DNA from: Alloalcanivorax marinus
GTDB taxonomy: Bacteria; Pseudomonadota; Gammaproteobacteria; Pseudomonadales; Alcanivoracaceae
Assembly: GCF_016906305.1 (NCBI RefSeq)
Contig: NZ_JADDOL010000015.1
Location: forward strand, 45,634 to 109,633
Length of the DNA stretch: 64,000 nt
Reading direction: 5' to 3'
Every line of letters begins with the position of its first letter. Position 1 is the first letter of the stretch. The translations under genes and the position numbers were made by a program. Positions 10,793 through 20,597 of this stretch are shown piece after piece. The notes beneath the pieces were generated by a model. It was not told the origin of the DNA, did not search any database, and saw only the letters and a program-made list of their open reading frames with translations.

Positions 10793-11965
10793 TCAGCTGT
10801 TACCCGGCGTCGGCGTCGGGTCCGCGGACGGCTGCACATCGTTTTCGATGGTCACCTTGGCGTCGTTGCGCAGTTTCAGCAGCCCGCTGGTGGCCACCAC
10901 CTCGCCGGGCTTGAGCCCGTCCACCACGGCCACCAGGTCGCCGCGCTGGCGGCCCAGTTTCACGAAGCGTTTCTTGACGATCTTCTGCGGTTCGCCGTCG
11001 CTCTCGCCGGTGGCTTGCTCGCCGTTGTTGCCGGTGTCGGCGTCCTGCAGCACGAACACGGCGTTGCCGTAGGGCGCGTAGCTGATCGCGGTGCGCGGCA
11101 CCACCACCACCTCTTCCGCCTGGGGCAGCTGAATGTCCACTTTGGCGAACATGCCCGGGCGCAGCTTGCGGTCCGCGTTCTCGAAACGGGCCTGAATGTT
11201 CACGTTGCGGGTGGCCGCGTCCACGCCCGGCTCGATGGCGCTGATTTCGCCCTCGAAGGTCTGGTCCGGGAAGGCATCCAGCCGTACCCGCACCTTGAGC
11301 CCCTGCTCCACCTTGCTGAGCTCCTGCTCCGGCAGGGAGAAGTCCACGAAGATCGGCTCAAGCTGGGTCAGGCTCACCACCGGGGTGCCGGGCTGCAGAT
11401 ACTGGCCCAGGTCCACCTGGCGAATGCCCAGACGGCCGTCGAAGGGCGCGCGCACGGTTTTGTAGTTGAGCTGTTCCTGCTGGGCCTGGGCCTGGGCCAT
11501 GGACTGGTCGCGCTGGGCGCGGCGGTTGTCCAGCTCGGACTTGGAAATGCTGCCCTGTTTGAACAGACGCTCGTAGCGGTCGAATTCCTGTCGGGACAGC
11601 CGGGCGGTGGCCTGCAGCGCATTCAGCTGGGCACGGTCGGCGGCGGATTCCAGGGTCACCAGCACATCGCCTTTCTTGACCGTGTCACCGGACTCGAACT
11701 CGATCTTCTGCACCTCGCCGGCCACCTGGCTGGTCACGTCCACGCCGTTCACCGCGTTGACCGTGCCCACCGCTTCCAGCATCAGCGCCCAACTGTCCGG
11801 GCGTGCTTCATAGGTGGAGACGGCGGCGGCGGGCTGCGGCATGTTGTCGAAGAACTCGTTCATCTTCATGCCGACGAAAGCCTTGAAGCCGAAGATCAAC
11901 CCGAACACGACGGCCAGGATGATCAGCATGATCACCATGCGCTTGCTGATAATGCGCTTACTCAT
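10793..11965 (-). CDS. RND efflux periplasmic adaptor (membrane fusion protein)
   Basis: A 390-residue adaptor of the MexJ/AcrA class linking an RND pump to an outer-membrane channel. There is an N-terminal anchor helix (about 9-27) without a lipobox, then a lipoyl half-motif (GEVQKIEFESGDTVKKGD), a coiled-coil hairpin rich in Gln/Arg (about 125-165) and the second lipoyl half (APFDGRLGIRQVDLGQYL). A low-complexity insertion (DTGNNGEQATGESDGE) lies about three-quarters along. It is the first gene of the pump operon; the 159 bases before it separate it from hemW and show no certain operator. Confidence 0.93.
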   Translation of the reverse strand: MSKRIISKRMVIMLIILAVVFGLIFGFKAFVGMKMNEFFDNMPQPAAAVSTYEARPDSWALMLEAVGTVNAVNGVDVTSQVAGEVQKIEFESGDTVKKGDVLVTLESAADRAQLNALQATARLSRQEFDRYERLFKQGSISKSELDNRRAQRDQSMAQAQAQQEQLNYKTVRAPFDGRLGIRQVDLGQYLQPGTPVVSLTQLEPIFVDFSLPEQELSKVEQGLKVRVRLDAFPDQTFEGEISAIEPGVDAATRNVNIQARFENADRKLRPGMFAKVDIQLPQAEEVVVVPRTAISYAPYGNAVFVLQDADTGNNGEQATGESDGEPQKIVKKRFVKLGRQRGDLVAVVDGLKPGEVVATSGLLKLRNDAKVTIENDVQPSADPTPTPGNS

Positions 11966-12124
11966 TGGTCTGGACCCCTGATGAAAGGCGGTGTTTTTAA
12001 TGGTTGTGCCTGTAAGGGTGCTGCTTGCGGGCCTGCCGGTGGGGGGACGTCGTTCCCTGGAGGTCGGTGTTATTCCCTTACAACGTAAAATCTGACCGCG
12101 AGCATACGACAGCGTGGCGGGATA

Positions 12125-13264
12125 TTAAACCAGCCGTTCGAACAGACGTTCCAGAACGGTATCCAGATGGCGCAGGCCCAGCGCCGTGCACGCGGCCTGA
12201 TCAACGTTCTCGACCAGCAACCCTTGCGCCCGGAATGGCGCCAGCGCGTCCTGAATGGTCGCCGCCGTCTCGCCGCTGCGGGCCGCCAGGGCGTCGACGC
12301 TCACACCGTCGAGCAACCGCAAACCGTTGAGCAGCGCCTCCTGAAGCGGCGCTTCGATGTCCGTTTCGTGACGGCGGGCCGTCGCCGGGTCGGCCAGGTA
12401 GTGGGCCGGCAGACGGGTTTTCTGATAGCGCAGCCGGCGGTCCGGCAGGGTCAGTTTGCCGTGGGCGCCGGCGCCGATGCCCAGATAATCCCCGAAGCGC
12501 CAATAATTCAGATTATGACGGCACGCCCTGCCGGGCCGGGCGAACGCCGATACTTCATAGCGCCGGAACCCGGCCTCGGCGAGCAGGGCGAAACCGGCCT
12601 CCTCGGTATCGGCCCGGTCATCGCCGTCGGGCTGCGTCGGCGGCGCCCGGTAAAAGGCGGTGTTGGGTTCGATGGTGAGCTCGTACCAGCTCAGATGGGT
12701 CGGTTCCAATGCCAGCGCGGCGCGCAGGTCGTCCAGGGCCTGGCCGGTGGTCTGGCCGGGCAGGGCATGCATCAGGTCCAGATTGAAATTGTCGAAGCCG
12801 GCGGCCCGCGCCTCCCGCACCGCCGCCCGGGCCTCGTCGGGACCGTGAATGCGCCCCAGTGCTTGCAGATGGGCCGGCTGAAAGCTCTGTACGCCGATGG
12901 ACAGGCGGTTGATGCCGGCCTCGCGGAAGCCGGCGAAGCGGCCCGCCTCCAGGGTGCCGGGGTTGGCTTCCAGGGTGATTTCCGCGTCGTCGGCCAGGGG
13001 CAGGCGCTCACGCAGGCCGGCGAACAGGTCCCGGTAAAAGCGCGCGCTCATCAGGCTGGGCGTGCCGCCGCCGATAAACACCGTTTCCACCGGCCGGCCC
13101 GCTAATTGGAACCGGGCCAGGTCCTGGTCCAGGTCCGCCAGCAGCGCGTTCAGATACGCCGGCTCCGGCGGGTCCCCCTCGTGGGAATTGAAGTCGCAAT
13201 AGGGACACTTGCGCACGCACCAGGGCACATGGATATAGAGGCTGAGTGGTGGTGCTGCGGCCAT
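12125..13264 (-). CDS. hemW: Radical SAM heme chaperone HemW
   Basis: A 379-residue radical S-adenosylmethionine protein of the HemN-like HemW group, which binds and transfers heme rather than oxidising coproporphyrinogen. The 4Fe-4S cluster motif is Cys16-x3-Cys20-x2-Cys23, preceded by YIHVPW. GGGTPS for SAM binding follows at about 66-71. The extra N-terminal Cys typical of true HemN is not evident. It lies downstream of rdgB in a metX-metW-rdgB-hemW run, an arrangement common in gammaproteobacteria, with a REP-like palindrome between rdgB and hemW. Confidence 0.93.
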   Translation of the reverse strand: MAAAPPLSLYIHVPWCVRKCPYCDFNSHEGDPPEPAYLNALLADLDQDLARFQLAGRPVETVFIGGGTPSLMSARFYRDLFAGLRERLPLADDAEITLEANPGTLEAGRFAGFREAGINRLSIGVQSFQPAHLQALGRIHGPDEARAAVREARAAGFDNFNLDLMHALPGQTTGQALDDLRAALALEPTHLSWYELTIEPNTAFYRAPPTQPDGDDRADTEEAGFALLAEAGFRRYEVSAFARPGRACRHNLNYWRFGDYLGIGAGAHGKLTLPDRRLRYQKTRLPAHYLADPATARRHETDIEAPLQEALLNGLRLLDGVSVDALAARSGETAATIQDALAPFRAQGLLVENVDQAACTALGLRHLDTVLERLFERLV

Positions 13265-13298
13265 GGTGTTTCCGGGCTGAGTGCGGTGGTCGGCGCCG

Positions 13299-13353
13299 GT
13301 AGGAGCGATCGTTCGACCACGAAACGCGATCGCGGTCGAACGACCGCTCCTAC
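13299..13353. repeat. REP-like palindrome between rdgB and hemW
   Basis: Twenty-base arms (13299-13318 and 13334-13353), each beginning or ending with GTAGGAGCG/CGCTCCTAC, match at 19 of 20 positions around a 15-base spacer. The GTAGGAGCG terminus is typical of REP elements in Pseudomonas-like genomes. The right arm contains the TAG stop codon of rdgB (13350-13352). Confidence 0.8.
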
Positions 13354-13955
13354 GGGGTGGGTAGAAAAGCGTTCAGCCGGGCGATCAGTTCCGCCATGGC
13401 CCGGCCGCGATGGCTGATGCGATTTTTCTCCGCCGGGTCCAGCTCGGCGGCGGTCTTGCCCAGGTCCGGCAGCAGGAAGTAGGGGTCATAGCCGAAGCCG
13501 TGTTCGCCCCGGGGTTCCAGCACGATCTCGCCCTCCCAGCTGCCCTGGCAGATCAGCGGCGTGGGGTCCTCGGCGTGCCGCATCAGCACCAGCACCGCCT
13601 GGTAGCGGGCGGTGCGCGGGGCCTCCGGCAGGTCACCCAGCATCTCCACCAGCAAGGCGTTGTTCTTGGCGTCGCTGGCGTCGGCGCCGGAGAAGCGGGC
13701 GGAATAAATGCCCGGGGCGCCGTTGAGGGCGTCCACTTCCAGCCCGGAGTCGTCGGCGATGGCCGGCAGGCCGGTGACGCGGGCGGCGTTGCGCGCCTTG
13801 AGGATGGCGTTCTCCACGAAGGTGAGGCCGGTTTCCTCGGCCTCGGGCACGTCGAAATCGCTCTGCGGTACCACGTCATGGTCCAGCGGCGCGAGCAGGG
13901 CGCGCATCTCTTCGAGTTTCTTGCGGTTGCCGGAAGCCAGCACCAGGGTCGCCAT
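13350..13955 (-). CDS. rdgB: XTP/dITP diphosphatase (HAM1/RdgB)
   Basis: A 201-residue house-cleaning nucleotidase that hydrolyses dITP, XTP and related non-canonical purine nucleotides to monophosphates. The family N-terminus [14 protein letters not shown], the [10 protein letters not shown] motif, the [10 protein letters not shown] segment and the C-terminal SHRGRAM motif are all present. The ATG at 13955 is preceded by GGAGAG; an upstream start at 13985 lacks such a site and family similarity. It follows metW by 16 bases. Its TAG stop lies inside the REP-like repeat. Confidence 0.96.
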   Translation of the reverse strand: MATLVLASGNRKKLEEMRALLAPLDHDVVPQSDFDVPEAEETGLTFVENAILKARNAARVTGLPAIADDSGLEVDALNGAPGIYSARFSGADASDAKNNALLVEMLGDLPEAPRTARYQAVLVLMRHAEDPTPLICQGSWEGEIVLEPRGEHGFGYDPYFLLPDLGKTAAELDPAEKNRISHRGRAMAELIARLNAFLPTP

Positions 13956-13971
13956 GGTTCTCTCTCCGCGA

Positions 13972-14607
13972 TCAGCGGGTGACACGGTAGACGGCGATCT
14001 CGCCGAACAGATTGGGCCAGGCCCGGGTCAGCGCGCCGCTGCGGTGGTGCCGGTTGACCACGGTGCGCTCGATGATACGAATATCGTTGCGCTGACAATG
14101 AACCTGGAAATCCTTCACCGTGCACAGGTGAATGTTGGGGGTGTCGTACCATTCGTAGGGCAGCGCCGAGGACACCGGCATGCGGCCCTTGAAGCCCAGA
14201 TAGGCGCGCACCCGCCAATGGCCGAAATTGGGGAAGGTGATGATCGCCTCGCGGCCGACGCGCAGCATCTCATCGAGAATCGCGTCCGGGCGCAGCACCG
14301 CCTGCAGGGCCTGGGTCATGATCACGTAGTCGAAGCGCTCGCTCTGGAAATTACCCAGCCCTTTGTCCAGATCCTGCTCGATCACATTGACGCCTTTCTC
14401 GAAGCAGGCGGCGATATTGTCCTGGTCGATCTCCAGACCATAGCCGTTGACGTCGCGCTCCTCGCGCAAGGAGGCCAGCAGGGACCCGTCGCCGCAGCCC
14501 AGGTCGAGCACCGTGGCGCCGCGCGGAATCCAGTCGCTGATCAGGCGCAGGTCGTCCCGGCGGGCCGCCGCGCCGCGGGCATTGGCGTCAAGCAGAGCTT
14601 CAGGCAT
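13972..14607 (-). CDS. metW: Methionine biosynthesis protein MetW
   Basis: A 211-residue MetW-family protein that acts with MetX in the acylation of homoserine. It has a class I SAM-methyltransferase fold signature ([12 protein letters not shown], about 32-43) and the MetW-specific stretch [12 protein letters not shown]. The start overlaps the end of metX by 8 bases, indicating translational coupling. In proteobacteria with this pair MetX makes O-succinyl-homoserine and needs MetW for full activity; that pairing is seen here. Confidence 0.95.
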   Translation of the reverse strand: MPEALLDANARGAAARRDDLRLISDWIPRGATVLDLGCGDGSLLASLREERDVNGYGLEIDQDNIAACFEKGVNVIEQDLDKGLGNFQSERFDYVIMTQALQAVLRPDAILDEMLRVGREAIITFPNFGHWRVRAYLGFKGRMPVSSALPYEWYDTPNIHLCTVKDFQVHCQRNDIRIIERTVVNRHHRSGALTRAWPNLFGEIAVYRVTR

Positions 14608-15754
14608 GGGCGCTCACCTCGTCCGCCACCCGGCCCAGATAGGCGCCGAACAGCTTGGTGTATTCCGGAATCGGCAGCAGGAAGGCGTCGTGGCCCTTGG
14701 GCGTGTCGATCTCCGCGTAGCTCACGTCGCGGCCGGCCTGCACCAGGGCGTTGACGATCTCGCGGCTGCGCTCCGGCGCGAACCGCCAGTCGGAGTTGAA
14801 CGACATCACCAGGAACTTGCAGCGGGTCTGTTCCATGGCCTTTTCCAGGGAATGCTCGTAGTCCCGGGCCGGGTCGAAGTAGTCCAGCGCCTTGGTCATC
14901 AACAGATAGGTGTTGGCGTCGAAGTTGCGCGAGAAGGTCTCGCCCTGATGACGCAGATAGGATTCCACCTGGAACTCCACGTCGAAGCCGAAGTGGAAAC
15001 GCCCGGAGCGCAGATCCCGCCCGAACTTCATGCGCATGGCATCGTCGCTCAGGTAGGTGATGTGGCCGACCATGCGCGCCAGGATCAGACCCTGGCGCGG
15101 GTAGGTGTCGTGCAGATAGTAGCGCCCGCCGTGAAAGTTCGGATCGGTGAGGATCGACTGCCTCGCCACTTCGTTGAAGGCGATGTTCTGCGCGGACAAT
15201 TTGGGCGCGCCGGCGATCACCACGGAATGACGCAGGCGGTCCGGGAAGTCGATGGCCCACTGCATGGCCTGCATGCCGCCCAGGCTGCCGCCCACCACCG
15301 CCGCCCACTGGTGGACGCCCAGGGCGTCCGCCAGGCGGGTCTGGCTTTTCACCCAGTCCTTCACCGTCATCATCGGGAAATCCGGGCCCCACAGCTCGCC
15401 GGTCTCCGGATTGCGGGACAGCGGGCCGCTGGAGCCGTGGCAGCCGCCCAGATTGTTCGGGCACACCACGAAGAAGCGGTCGGTGTCGATGGGCTTGCCC
15501 GGGCCGATGCAGCTGTCCCACCAGCCGGGCCGCTTGTCGTCGGCGCCGTGATAGCCGGCGGCGTGGTGATGGCCGGACAGGGCGTGGCAGATCAGGATGG
15601 CGTTGGACGCCTCCGCGTTGAGGGTGCCGTAGGTTTCGTACACCAGATCGTAGGCGGGCAGTACGCGGCCGCATTCCAGCTCCAGCGGCTGGTCCACATG
15701 CAGGGTCTGGGGTTCGACCAGGCCCACGGAGTCCGGGGGAATCGATTCGGGCAT
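14600..15754 (-). CDS. metX: Homoserine O-succinyltransferase MetX
   Basis: A 384-residue alpha/beta-hydrolase-fold acyltransferase for the first committed step of methionine synthesis. The nucleophile elbow GGSLGG (Ser157), an Asp in SFNSDWRF and a His in TPKGHDAF form the expected triad. The linked MetW points to succinyl-CoA as donor (inference from family knowledge). The ATG at 15754 was preferred to TTG 15781, with GGATGG about 10 bases upstream. The gene faces the PfpI gene across 170 bases that must hold both promoters; no MetJ-box series or riboswitch was recognised there. Confidence 0.94.
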   Translation of the reverse strand: MPESIPPDSVGLVEPQTLHVDQPLELECGRVLPAYDLVYETYGTLNAEASNAILICHALSGHHHAAGYHGADDKRPGWWDSCIGPGKPIDTDRFFVVCPNNLGGCHGSSGPLSRNPETGELWGPDFPMMTVKDWVKSQTRLADALGVHQWAAVVGGSLGGMQAMQWAIDFPDRLRHSVVIAGAPKLSAQNIAFNEVARQSILTDPNFHGGRYYLHDTYPRQGLILARMVGHITYLSDDAMRMKFGRDLRSGRFHFGFDVEFQVESYLRHQGETFSRNFDANTYLLMTKALDYFDPARDYEHSLEKAMEQTRCKFLVMSFNSDWRFAPERSREIVNALVQAGRDVSYAEIDTPKGHDAFLLPIPEYTKLFGAYLGRVADEVSAHA

Positions 15755-15924
15755 TTCGGCTAACCATCCAAAGGTGGGCAAAGTCTATCGGCCACCCCCC
15801 GACCGTGCAACGCGGACGGCTTGTTCGGCGTGGTGCGTCTTTTGCAGTTTTTTAGGCGCCGTTGCCGTGCCGGCGCCCCGGAAAGGTCTAGCATGGGGCC
15901 TCATGCACGCAACAGGAGTACGTC

Positions 15925-16497
15925 ATGAACACCCAAGCCTTGAACGGTAAGCGGGTGGCGATTCTCGCCACCGACGGTTTCGAGGAATCCGAATTGTCCG
16001 TGCCCAAGGCCTCCCTGGCCGGTCACGGTGTCGATGTGGACGTGGTGGCGCCGGAAGGGAAAGCCGACGGCATCCGCGCCTGGGCGGAAACCGACTGGGG
16101 CGACACCTACGAGGTGTCACGCACCCTGGATCAGGCCAAGGCCGCCGATTACCACGCCCTGGTGCTGCCCGGCGGCCTGTTCAATCCGGACGCCCTGCGG
16201 CTCGACGAGGACGCGCTCAAGTTCGTGCGCGCCTTCTTCGAAAGCGGCAAGCCGGTGGCGGCCATCTGCCACGCGCCCTGGATACTGATCAACGCCGGCG
16301 TGGTGGAAGGCCGCAAGATGACCTCCGTGCCGTCCGTGTCCCAGGACCTGAAAAACGCCGGCGCGCACTGGGAAGACAGCGAGGTGGTGGTGGACAACGG
16401 TCTGGTCACCAGCCGCACCCCCAAGGATCTGGACGCCTTCTGCAAGCGTCTGGAAGAAGAACTGGCCGAAGGCCGCCATTCCGGTCAGCACAGCTGA
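15925..16497 (+). CDS. DJ-1/PfpI family intracellular protease/deglycase-like protein
   Basis: A 190-residue PfpI/YhbO-type protein. The nucleophile elbow AAICHAP places Cys115-His116, and a conserved Glu lies in the GFEESEL segment (about residues 20-24). Family members are glutamine-amidotransferase-like stress proteins reported as proteases or glyoxal/glycation-repair enzymes; which applies here is undetermined. A GGAGTACGTC site precedes the ATG. The gene is monocistronic, followed by a GC-rich hairpin and a convergent gene. Confidence 0.92.
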   Translation: MNTQALNGKRVAILATDGFEESELSVPKASLAGHGVDVDVVAPEGKADGIRAWAETDWGDTYEVSRTLDQAKAADYHALVLPGGLFNPDALRLDEDALKFVRAFFESGKPVAAICHAPWILINAGVVEGRKMTSVPSVSQDLKNAGAHWEDSEVVVDNGLVTSRTPKDLDAFCKRLEEELAEGRHSGQHS

Positions 16498-16511
16498 ACC
16501 GGCCCGCCGGA

Positions 16512-16528
16512 CCGGGGCCCTGCCCCGG
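16512..16528. terminator. GC hairpin between convergent genes (weak terminator candidate)
   Basis: A 7-bp stem CCGGGGC/GCCCCGG with a 3-base loop lies between two convergent genes. No T-tract follows, so an intrinsic terminator role is only possible. Confidence 0.35.
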
Positions 16529-16543
16529 CCCGCGCCCGGCCAC

Positions 16544-17059
16544 TCAGAAGAACGGGCTGAAGGAGCGCTGGTCGTCCCGCCGCTCGGCCCGCACGCTGGT
16601 ATCCAGGACGCGGTGAACGCGTTCGCGCTCCGGTTCCGAGTCCACGTCCACCATCAGCAGGTAGAAGCCACGGCGAATGTCCTTCAGATAGGGTTTCAGA
16701 TGCCGGTTGTTCTGGGAGATGCCCCACATGCCGCCGGTCCAGGCGCCGTGGGCGCCGAAGAACAGCACGCACAGCACCACGCCGAGGAAGCCGATCTGCA
16801 CGCCCCACGGATCGATGCCACTGAGCGCCCAACCCACCAGCAGGCCCAGCCCGCCGCCGACCAGCGCGCCATAGAAGCCATTGGTCATCAGATTGGTGTC
16901 TTCCCAGGGCGTGGTGGCGTGGACGCCCTCGGCCCGCAGCTGGCCGTTGTCGCGGGTCACCACATGGGTGCGGTTGTCGCCGATGCCGGCGCGTTTGAGA
17001 CCATTCAGAGCAACCTTCACCTGATCCAGGCTGCGTACGAGGTAATACACTCTGTACAT
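16544..17059 (-). CDS. Membrane protein with two central TM helices, unknown function
   Basis: A 171-residue protein with a soluble N-terminal alpha/beta part (YRVYYLVRSLDQVKVAL...), two Gly-rich hydrophobic segments (about 61-81 and 87-109) and a charged C-terminal part. The layout resembles general-stress/DUF1269-like proteins, in which a ferredoxin-like domain is interrupted by a hairpin of two membrane helices, but the assignment is uncertain. An AGGAGG-like site (AAGGAGGATATC) precedes the ATG. It is divergent from the MFS gene and convergent with the PfpI gene. Confidence 0.7.
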   Translation of the reverse strand: MYRVYYLVRSLDQVKVALNGLKRAGIGDNRTHVVTRDNGQLRAEGVHATTPWEDTNLMTNGFYGALVGGGLGLLVGWALSGIDPWGVQIGFLGVVLCVLFFGAHGAWTGGMWGISQNNRHLKPYLKDIRRGFYLLMVDVDSEPERERVHRVLDTSVRAERRDDQRSFSPFF

Positions 17060-17171
17060 GGTGATATCCTCCTTGAGAGCCTCTGACCTCCTGGTTCCAC
17101 GATGGTCCGGGGGGCGAAGGGGAACAAGGGGTTTTTCAAGGTTTTAAGAGGGAAGGATTCAAGGGGAAACG

Positions 17172-18503
17172 ATGAGCAACCCGACGACCCGGGTGAGGGC
17201 CGGCGAGGACCACGCGCCTCTGTCCCGGCTGTATGCCCTGGTGGCCAACGATGAGGACGCGCGCACCTGTACCGACATCAGCGAGGAGGCCTGCCGGGAA
17301 GTGCCCGGCAACTTCTTCAAAATTATTCTGGCCAACCTGCTTTCCAAGATCGGCGACTTGCTGATCAATCCCAAAACGGTACTGGCCTGGCTGATCGGCG
17401 CGGTGGGCGCGCCCGCCGCCCTGGCCGGCGCCCTGGTGCCGATCCGCGAGTCCGGCTCGCTGATTCCGCAGCTGCTGATCGGCGCCTGGGTGCGCCGCCA
17501 CCCGGTACGCAAGGGGTTCTGGGCCCTGGGGGCGGTGCTGCAGGGGCTGTGCGTGCTGGGCATGGCGCTGGCGGTCTGGCACTGGCGGGGCCTGGCCGCC
17601 GGGCTGGCGATTGTCGGCCTGCTGGTGATCTTCAGTCTGGGCCGGGGCTTCTGCTCGGTGGCCATGAAGGACGTGCAGGGCAAGTGCATTCCCAAGTCCC
17701 GCCGTGGCCGCCTGACCGGCCTGGCCTCCACCCTGTCCGGGCTGGCGACCCTGGCGGTGGGGGTGCTGCTGTTCGGCCGCGACCAGGAGCCGGGCCTGCT
17801 GTTCTATTCCGTGCTGCTGGCGGCGGCGGGGCTGGCCTGGTGGCTGGCGGCGGCGGTATTCGCCAGCGTCGACGAGTTCAAGGGCGAGACCGCCGGGGGC
17901 GGCCACGCCCTGCGGGAGGCCCTGGCCAGCCTCAATCTGCTGGTTACCGACGCGCCTTTCCGCGACTTCGTCATCACCCGGGCCCTGCTCATGGCCTCCG
18001 CCCTGGGCTCGCCGTTTCTGGTGGTGCTGGCCCAGAAACAGGGCCAGGGGGCGGCGCTGCTGGGCGGCTTTCTGGTGGCGTCCAGTCTGGCCAGCACCCT
18101 CAGCGCCAGTGTCTGGGGCTACATGGCCGACGCCTCCAGCCGCCAGGTGATGATGCGCGGCGGCGGCCTGGCGGCCCTGGTCTGTCTGGGGGTGGCGGCG
18201 GTGGCGCTGCTGGCGCCGGAGGCCGGGTGGCTGGCGGCGTTTTATCCGGTGGCTTTCTTCGTGCTGTCGGTGGCCCACTCCGGGGTGCGCATCGGCCGCA
18301 AGACCTACCTGGTGGACATGGCCGGCGGCACCAAGCGCACCGACTACACGGCGGTCAGCAACACGGTGATCGGCGTGCTGCTGCTGGTGGTGGGCGGCAT
18401 CAGCACCGGCGTTTCGGTGGTCGGCGCCCAATGGGCGCTGGTGTTCCTGGGCCTCATGGGTGCCCTCGGCACCTTCTGGTCCTGGCGGCTGAAAGAGGTG
18501 TGA
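17172..18503 (+). CDS. MFS transporter
   Basis: A 443-residue major facilitator protein with about twelve hydrophobic segments. An unusually long hydrophilic N-terminus (about 45 residues, with a DDE-rich stretch and a Cys) precedes the first TM. A basic cytoplasmic loop (KCIPKSRRGRLTGL) sits between helices. No drug- or sugar-specific signature was recognised, so the substrate is unknown. The stop is separated from the convergent exoD-like stop by a single base. Confidence 0.85.
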   Translation: MSNPTTRVRAGEDHAPLSRLYALVANDEDARTCTDISEEACREVPGNFFKIILANLLSKIGDLLINPKTVLAWLIGAVGAPAALAGALVPIRESGSLIPQLLIGAWVRRHPVRKGFWALGAVLQGLCVLGMALAVWHWRGLAAGLAIVGLLVIFSLGRGFCSVAMKDVQGKCIPKSRRGRLTGLASTLSGLATLAVGVLLFGRDQEPGLLFYSVLLAAAGLAWWLAAAVFASVDEFKGETAGGGHALREALASLNLLVTDAPFRDFVITRALLMASALGSPFLVVLAQKQGQGAALLGGFLVASSLASTLSASVWGYMADASSRQVMMRGGGLAALVCLGVAAVALLAPEAGWLAAFYPVAFFVLSVAHSGVRIGRKTYLVDMAGGTKRTDYTAVSNTVIGVLLLVVGGISTGVSVVGAQWALVFLGLMGALGTFWSWRLKEV

Positions 18504-18504
18504 T

Positions 18505-19098
18505 CTAGAAAATCGGCCAGAACCACACCGCCGCGGCCAGGGCGGCGATCATCGCCGCCAGCCCCAATACCGCCAGCACCCCGTCGTGGGCGGCCAGCGC
18601 CAGGGCGTACAGCAGAATGATCAGCGCCGGGATGGCGGCCGCGAACGGCACCAGTTCCAGGGGAATCATGGCCATCGCCAGCAGCAGACAGGCCAGCGCC
18701 CCCACCCGGTTGAAGGGCCACCGCGTCAGCCAGGCCAGCCGGGGTTTGAGCAGGCGGTCCAGGCGTTCGGTCCAGGGCCGGGCCTTGTCGACCATGGCGC
18801 GGAAGCGATCACGGTCGAAATCCACCCGCCGCAGCCGGGCCGGCAACCAGGGGACGCGACGGCCGACCACCAGCTGGCCGGCCACCAATACGATCAGAAG
18901 TGCGCACAGGGTGGGCACGCCGGGAAGGGCGCCGGTGGGCAGCACCACGATCAGCGCCGGCACCAGCAACAACGGCCCGAAACCGCGCCCCTGCATGGTG
19001 TCCACCAGCGTCACCAGCGATAACCGGCGGGTGTCCGGCCGGTCGGCCAGTTCCTGAAGAATGTCGGTAAGGCCCAGGGCCGGTTCGGAATCGCGCAC
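18505..19098 (-). CDS. Exopolysaccharide synthesis ExoD-like membrane protein
   Basis: A 197-residue integral membrane protein of the ExoD family, first linked to exopolysaccharide production and alkali tolerance in rhizobia; the molecular activity is unknown. Family features are the N-terminal soluble segment (LTDILQELADRPDTRRLSLVTLVDTMQGRGFG), a Pro/Gly-rich membrane region (PTGALPGVPTL) and a basic loop before the last helices. A GTG start at 19098 was chosen because AAGGAGG sits 5 bases upstream; an ATG 48 bases further upstream lacks a site. Confidence 0.85.
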   Translation of the reverse strand: MRDSEPALGLTDILQELADRPDTRRLSLVTLVDTMQGRGFGPLLLVPALIVVLPTGALPGVPTLCALLIVLVAGQLVVGRRVPWLPARLRRVDFDRDRFRAMVDKARPWTERLDRLLKPRLAWLTRWPFNRVGALACLLLAMAMIPLELVPFAAAIPALIILLYALALAAHDGVLAVLGLAAMIAALAAAVWFWPIF

Positions 19099-19249
19099 GG
19101 GATCCTCCTTGATGCGCCGCCGCTGAGGCGATCCAGGGTGACGCAATCGCCCCCGCGACGGCCAGCGGCGGAACAGAGGATTTACCTTTTATAACGTTCT
19201 TGTGTAAATTCCAGCGCTCTTAATAAAAAACCATGTTGGAGGGATCCCA

Positions 19250-19846
19250 ATGAAAAAATCACTTTTGCTTGCCACCACCGCCGCCCTGGCCTTCTCGCCG
19301 CTGGCGGTTCAGGCCGATACGGGTTTTCTGGTCGGGGCGTCCGTCGCCCGGGATCAGAGCAACGCGGACGACTTTTTCGAGGACGCGGTGAACAACGTGG
19401 CTGACGCCGACTCCGCGGACGCGGAAATGGGCGGGGATGTGTACGTGGGCCTGGCGGCCAACGAGATCTTCACCTTCCGGTTCGGTTACCGGAAATTCGG
19501 CGACGCGGAAGCCGATGTGCTGGGTGGCATCGGTAAGTTCGAGGTGGAGACCGACGGTTTCTACGTGGCCGCCGACGCCATGTTCCCCCTGACCCCGTCG
19601 TTCTACGTGGGCGGTACCCTGGGGATCCAGGACGCGGACATCACCTTCCGGGTGCGAGGGCCGGGCGGCTCCGACAGCATGGACGACGACGCCCGGGACT
19701 TTTTCTACGGCCTGCGGGCGGCCTGGCTGCTGAGCGAACAGGCCGGGGTGACCGCCTCCTACAGCCGTTACGCCTTCGAGGCGGACGATGTCAGCGAGGA
19801 CCTGGAATACGACAGCCTGGCCGTGGGCCTGGAATACCGCTTCTAA
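19250..19846 (+). CDS. Outer-membrane beta-barrel protein
   Basis: A 198-residue protein with a signal peptide (cleavage after VQA, residue 22) and alternating amphipathic strands. The terminal aromatic signature ends in Tyr-Arg-Phe, the signal read by the BAM complex. Size fits an 8-stranded OmpA/OmpX-like or porin-family barrel without a peptidoglycan domain. Asp/Glu-rich loops (about 31-55 and 130-150) face outward. GGAGGG precedes the ATG. The AT-rich 60 bases upstream suggest a strong promoter. Function unknown. Confidence 0.85.
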   Translation: MKKSLLLATTAALAFSPLAVQADTGFLVGASVARDQSNADDFFEDAVNNVADADSADAEMGGDVYVGLAANEIFTFRFGYRKFGDAEADVLGGIGKFEVETDGFYVAADAMFPLTPSFYVGGTLGIQDADITFRVRGPGGSDSMDDDARDFFYGLRAAWLLSEQAGVTASYSRYAFEADDVSEDLEYDSLAVGLEYRF

Positions 19847-19852
19847 AGCGTT

Positions 19853-20572
19853 CTAGGGGACCTTCTCGAAGAGCAGGTCCCAAACGCCGTGGCCCAGACC
19901 GGCGCCACGGCGTTCGAATTTGGTCTCCGGCCGCCACGCCGGCCGTTCCGCGAACCGCCCGGCCCCGGCCCGGTTTTCAAAACCGGACGCCCCGGCCATC
20001 ACTTCCATCATGTGCTCGGCGTAGTTTTCCCAGTCCGTGGCCATGTGCAGCACCCCGCCGGGGCGCAGCTTGCGGCCCACCAGCGCCACCCAGTCCGGTT
20101 GCACGATGCGCCGTTTGTGGTGCTTCTTCTTGTGCCAGGGATCGGGAAAGTACAGCTGCACCCGCTCCAGGCTGCCGTCGGGAATGCACAGCTTGAGAAT
20201 ATCCACCGCGTCGTCGCAGTAGCTGCGCACATTGCCCAGCCCGCGCTGTTCGATCTCGATCAGCAGCGCGCCCACGCCGGGGCGGTGCACCTCGATGCCG
20301 ATAAAATCCTTGTCCGGCTCCGCCTCGGCCATGGCCGCCAGGGAGGCGCCCATGCCGTAGCCGATCTCCAGCACCCGGGGCGCGTCCCGCCCGAACACCG
20401 CCACCGGGTCCAGCGGACCCTGGTCCCGCTCCAGGCCGAAACGCGGCCACAGGGTGTCCAGGGCGCGGCGCTGGCCGGCGGTGAGGCGGCCCTCGCGCAG
20501 CACGAAGCTGCGCACCCGGCGCATCACCTTGCCGGTTTCCGGGTCCTTGTCCTGGTGCAGAAAATCGAGCAT
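19853..20572 (-). CDS. trmB: tRNA (guanine(46)-N7)-methyltransferase TrmB
   Basis: A 239-residue SAM-dependent enzyme that makes m7G46 in the variable loop of tRNA. Motifs are [11 protein letters not shown] (SAM site; family usually GFGxG, here GYGMG), [12 protein letters not shown], and the tRNA-binding stretch [16 protein letters not shown], which is diagnostic of TrmB. It lies 25 bases after thiG on the same strand, as in related genomes. Its stop is 6 bases from the convergent barrel gene. Confidence 0.96.
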   Translation of the reverse strand: MLDFLHQDKDPETGKVMRRVRSFVLREGRLTAGQRRALDTLWPRFGLERDQGPLDPVAVFGRDAPRVLEIGYGMGASLAAMAEAEPDKDFIGIEVHRPGVGALLIEIEQRGLGNVRSYCDDAVDILKLCIPDGSLERVQLYFPDPWHKKKHHKRRIVQPDWVALVGRKLRPGGVLHMATDWENYAEHMMEVMAGASGFENRAGAGRFAERPAWRPETKFERRGAGLGHGVWDLLFEKVP

Positions 20573-20597
20573 GTCGTGCGAATCCTTGGTTCGAGGC

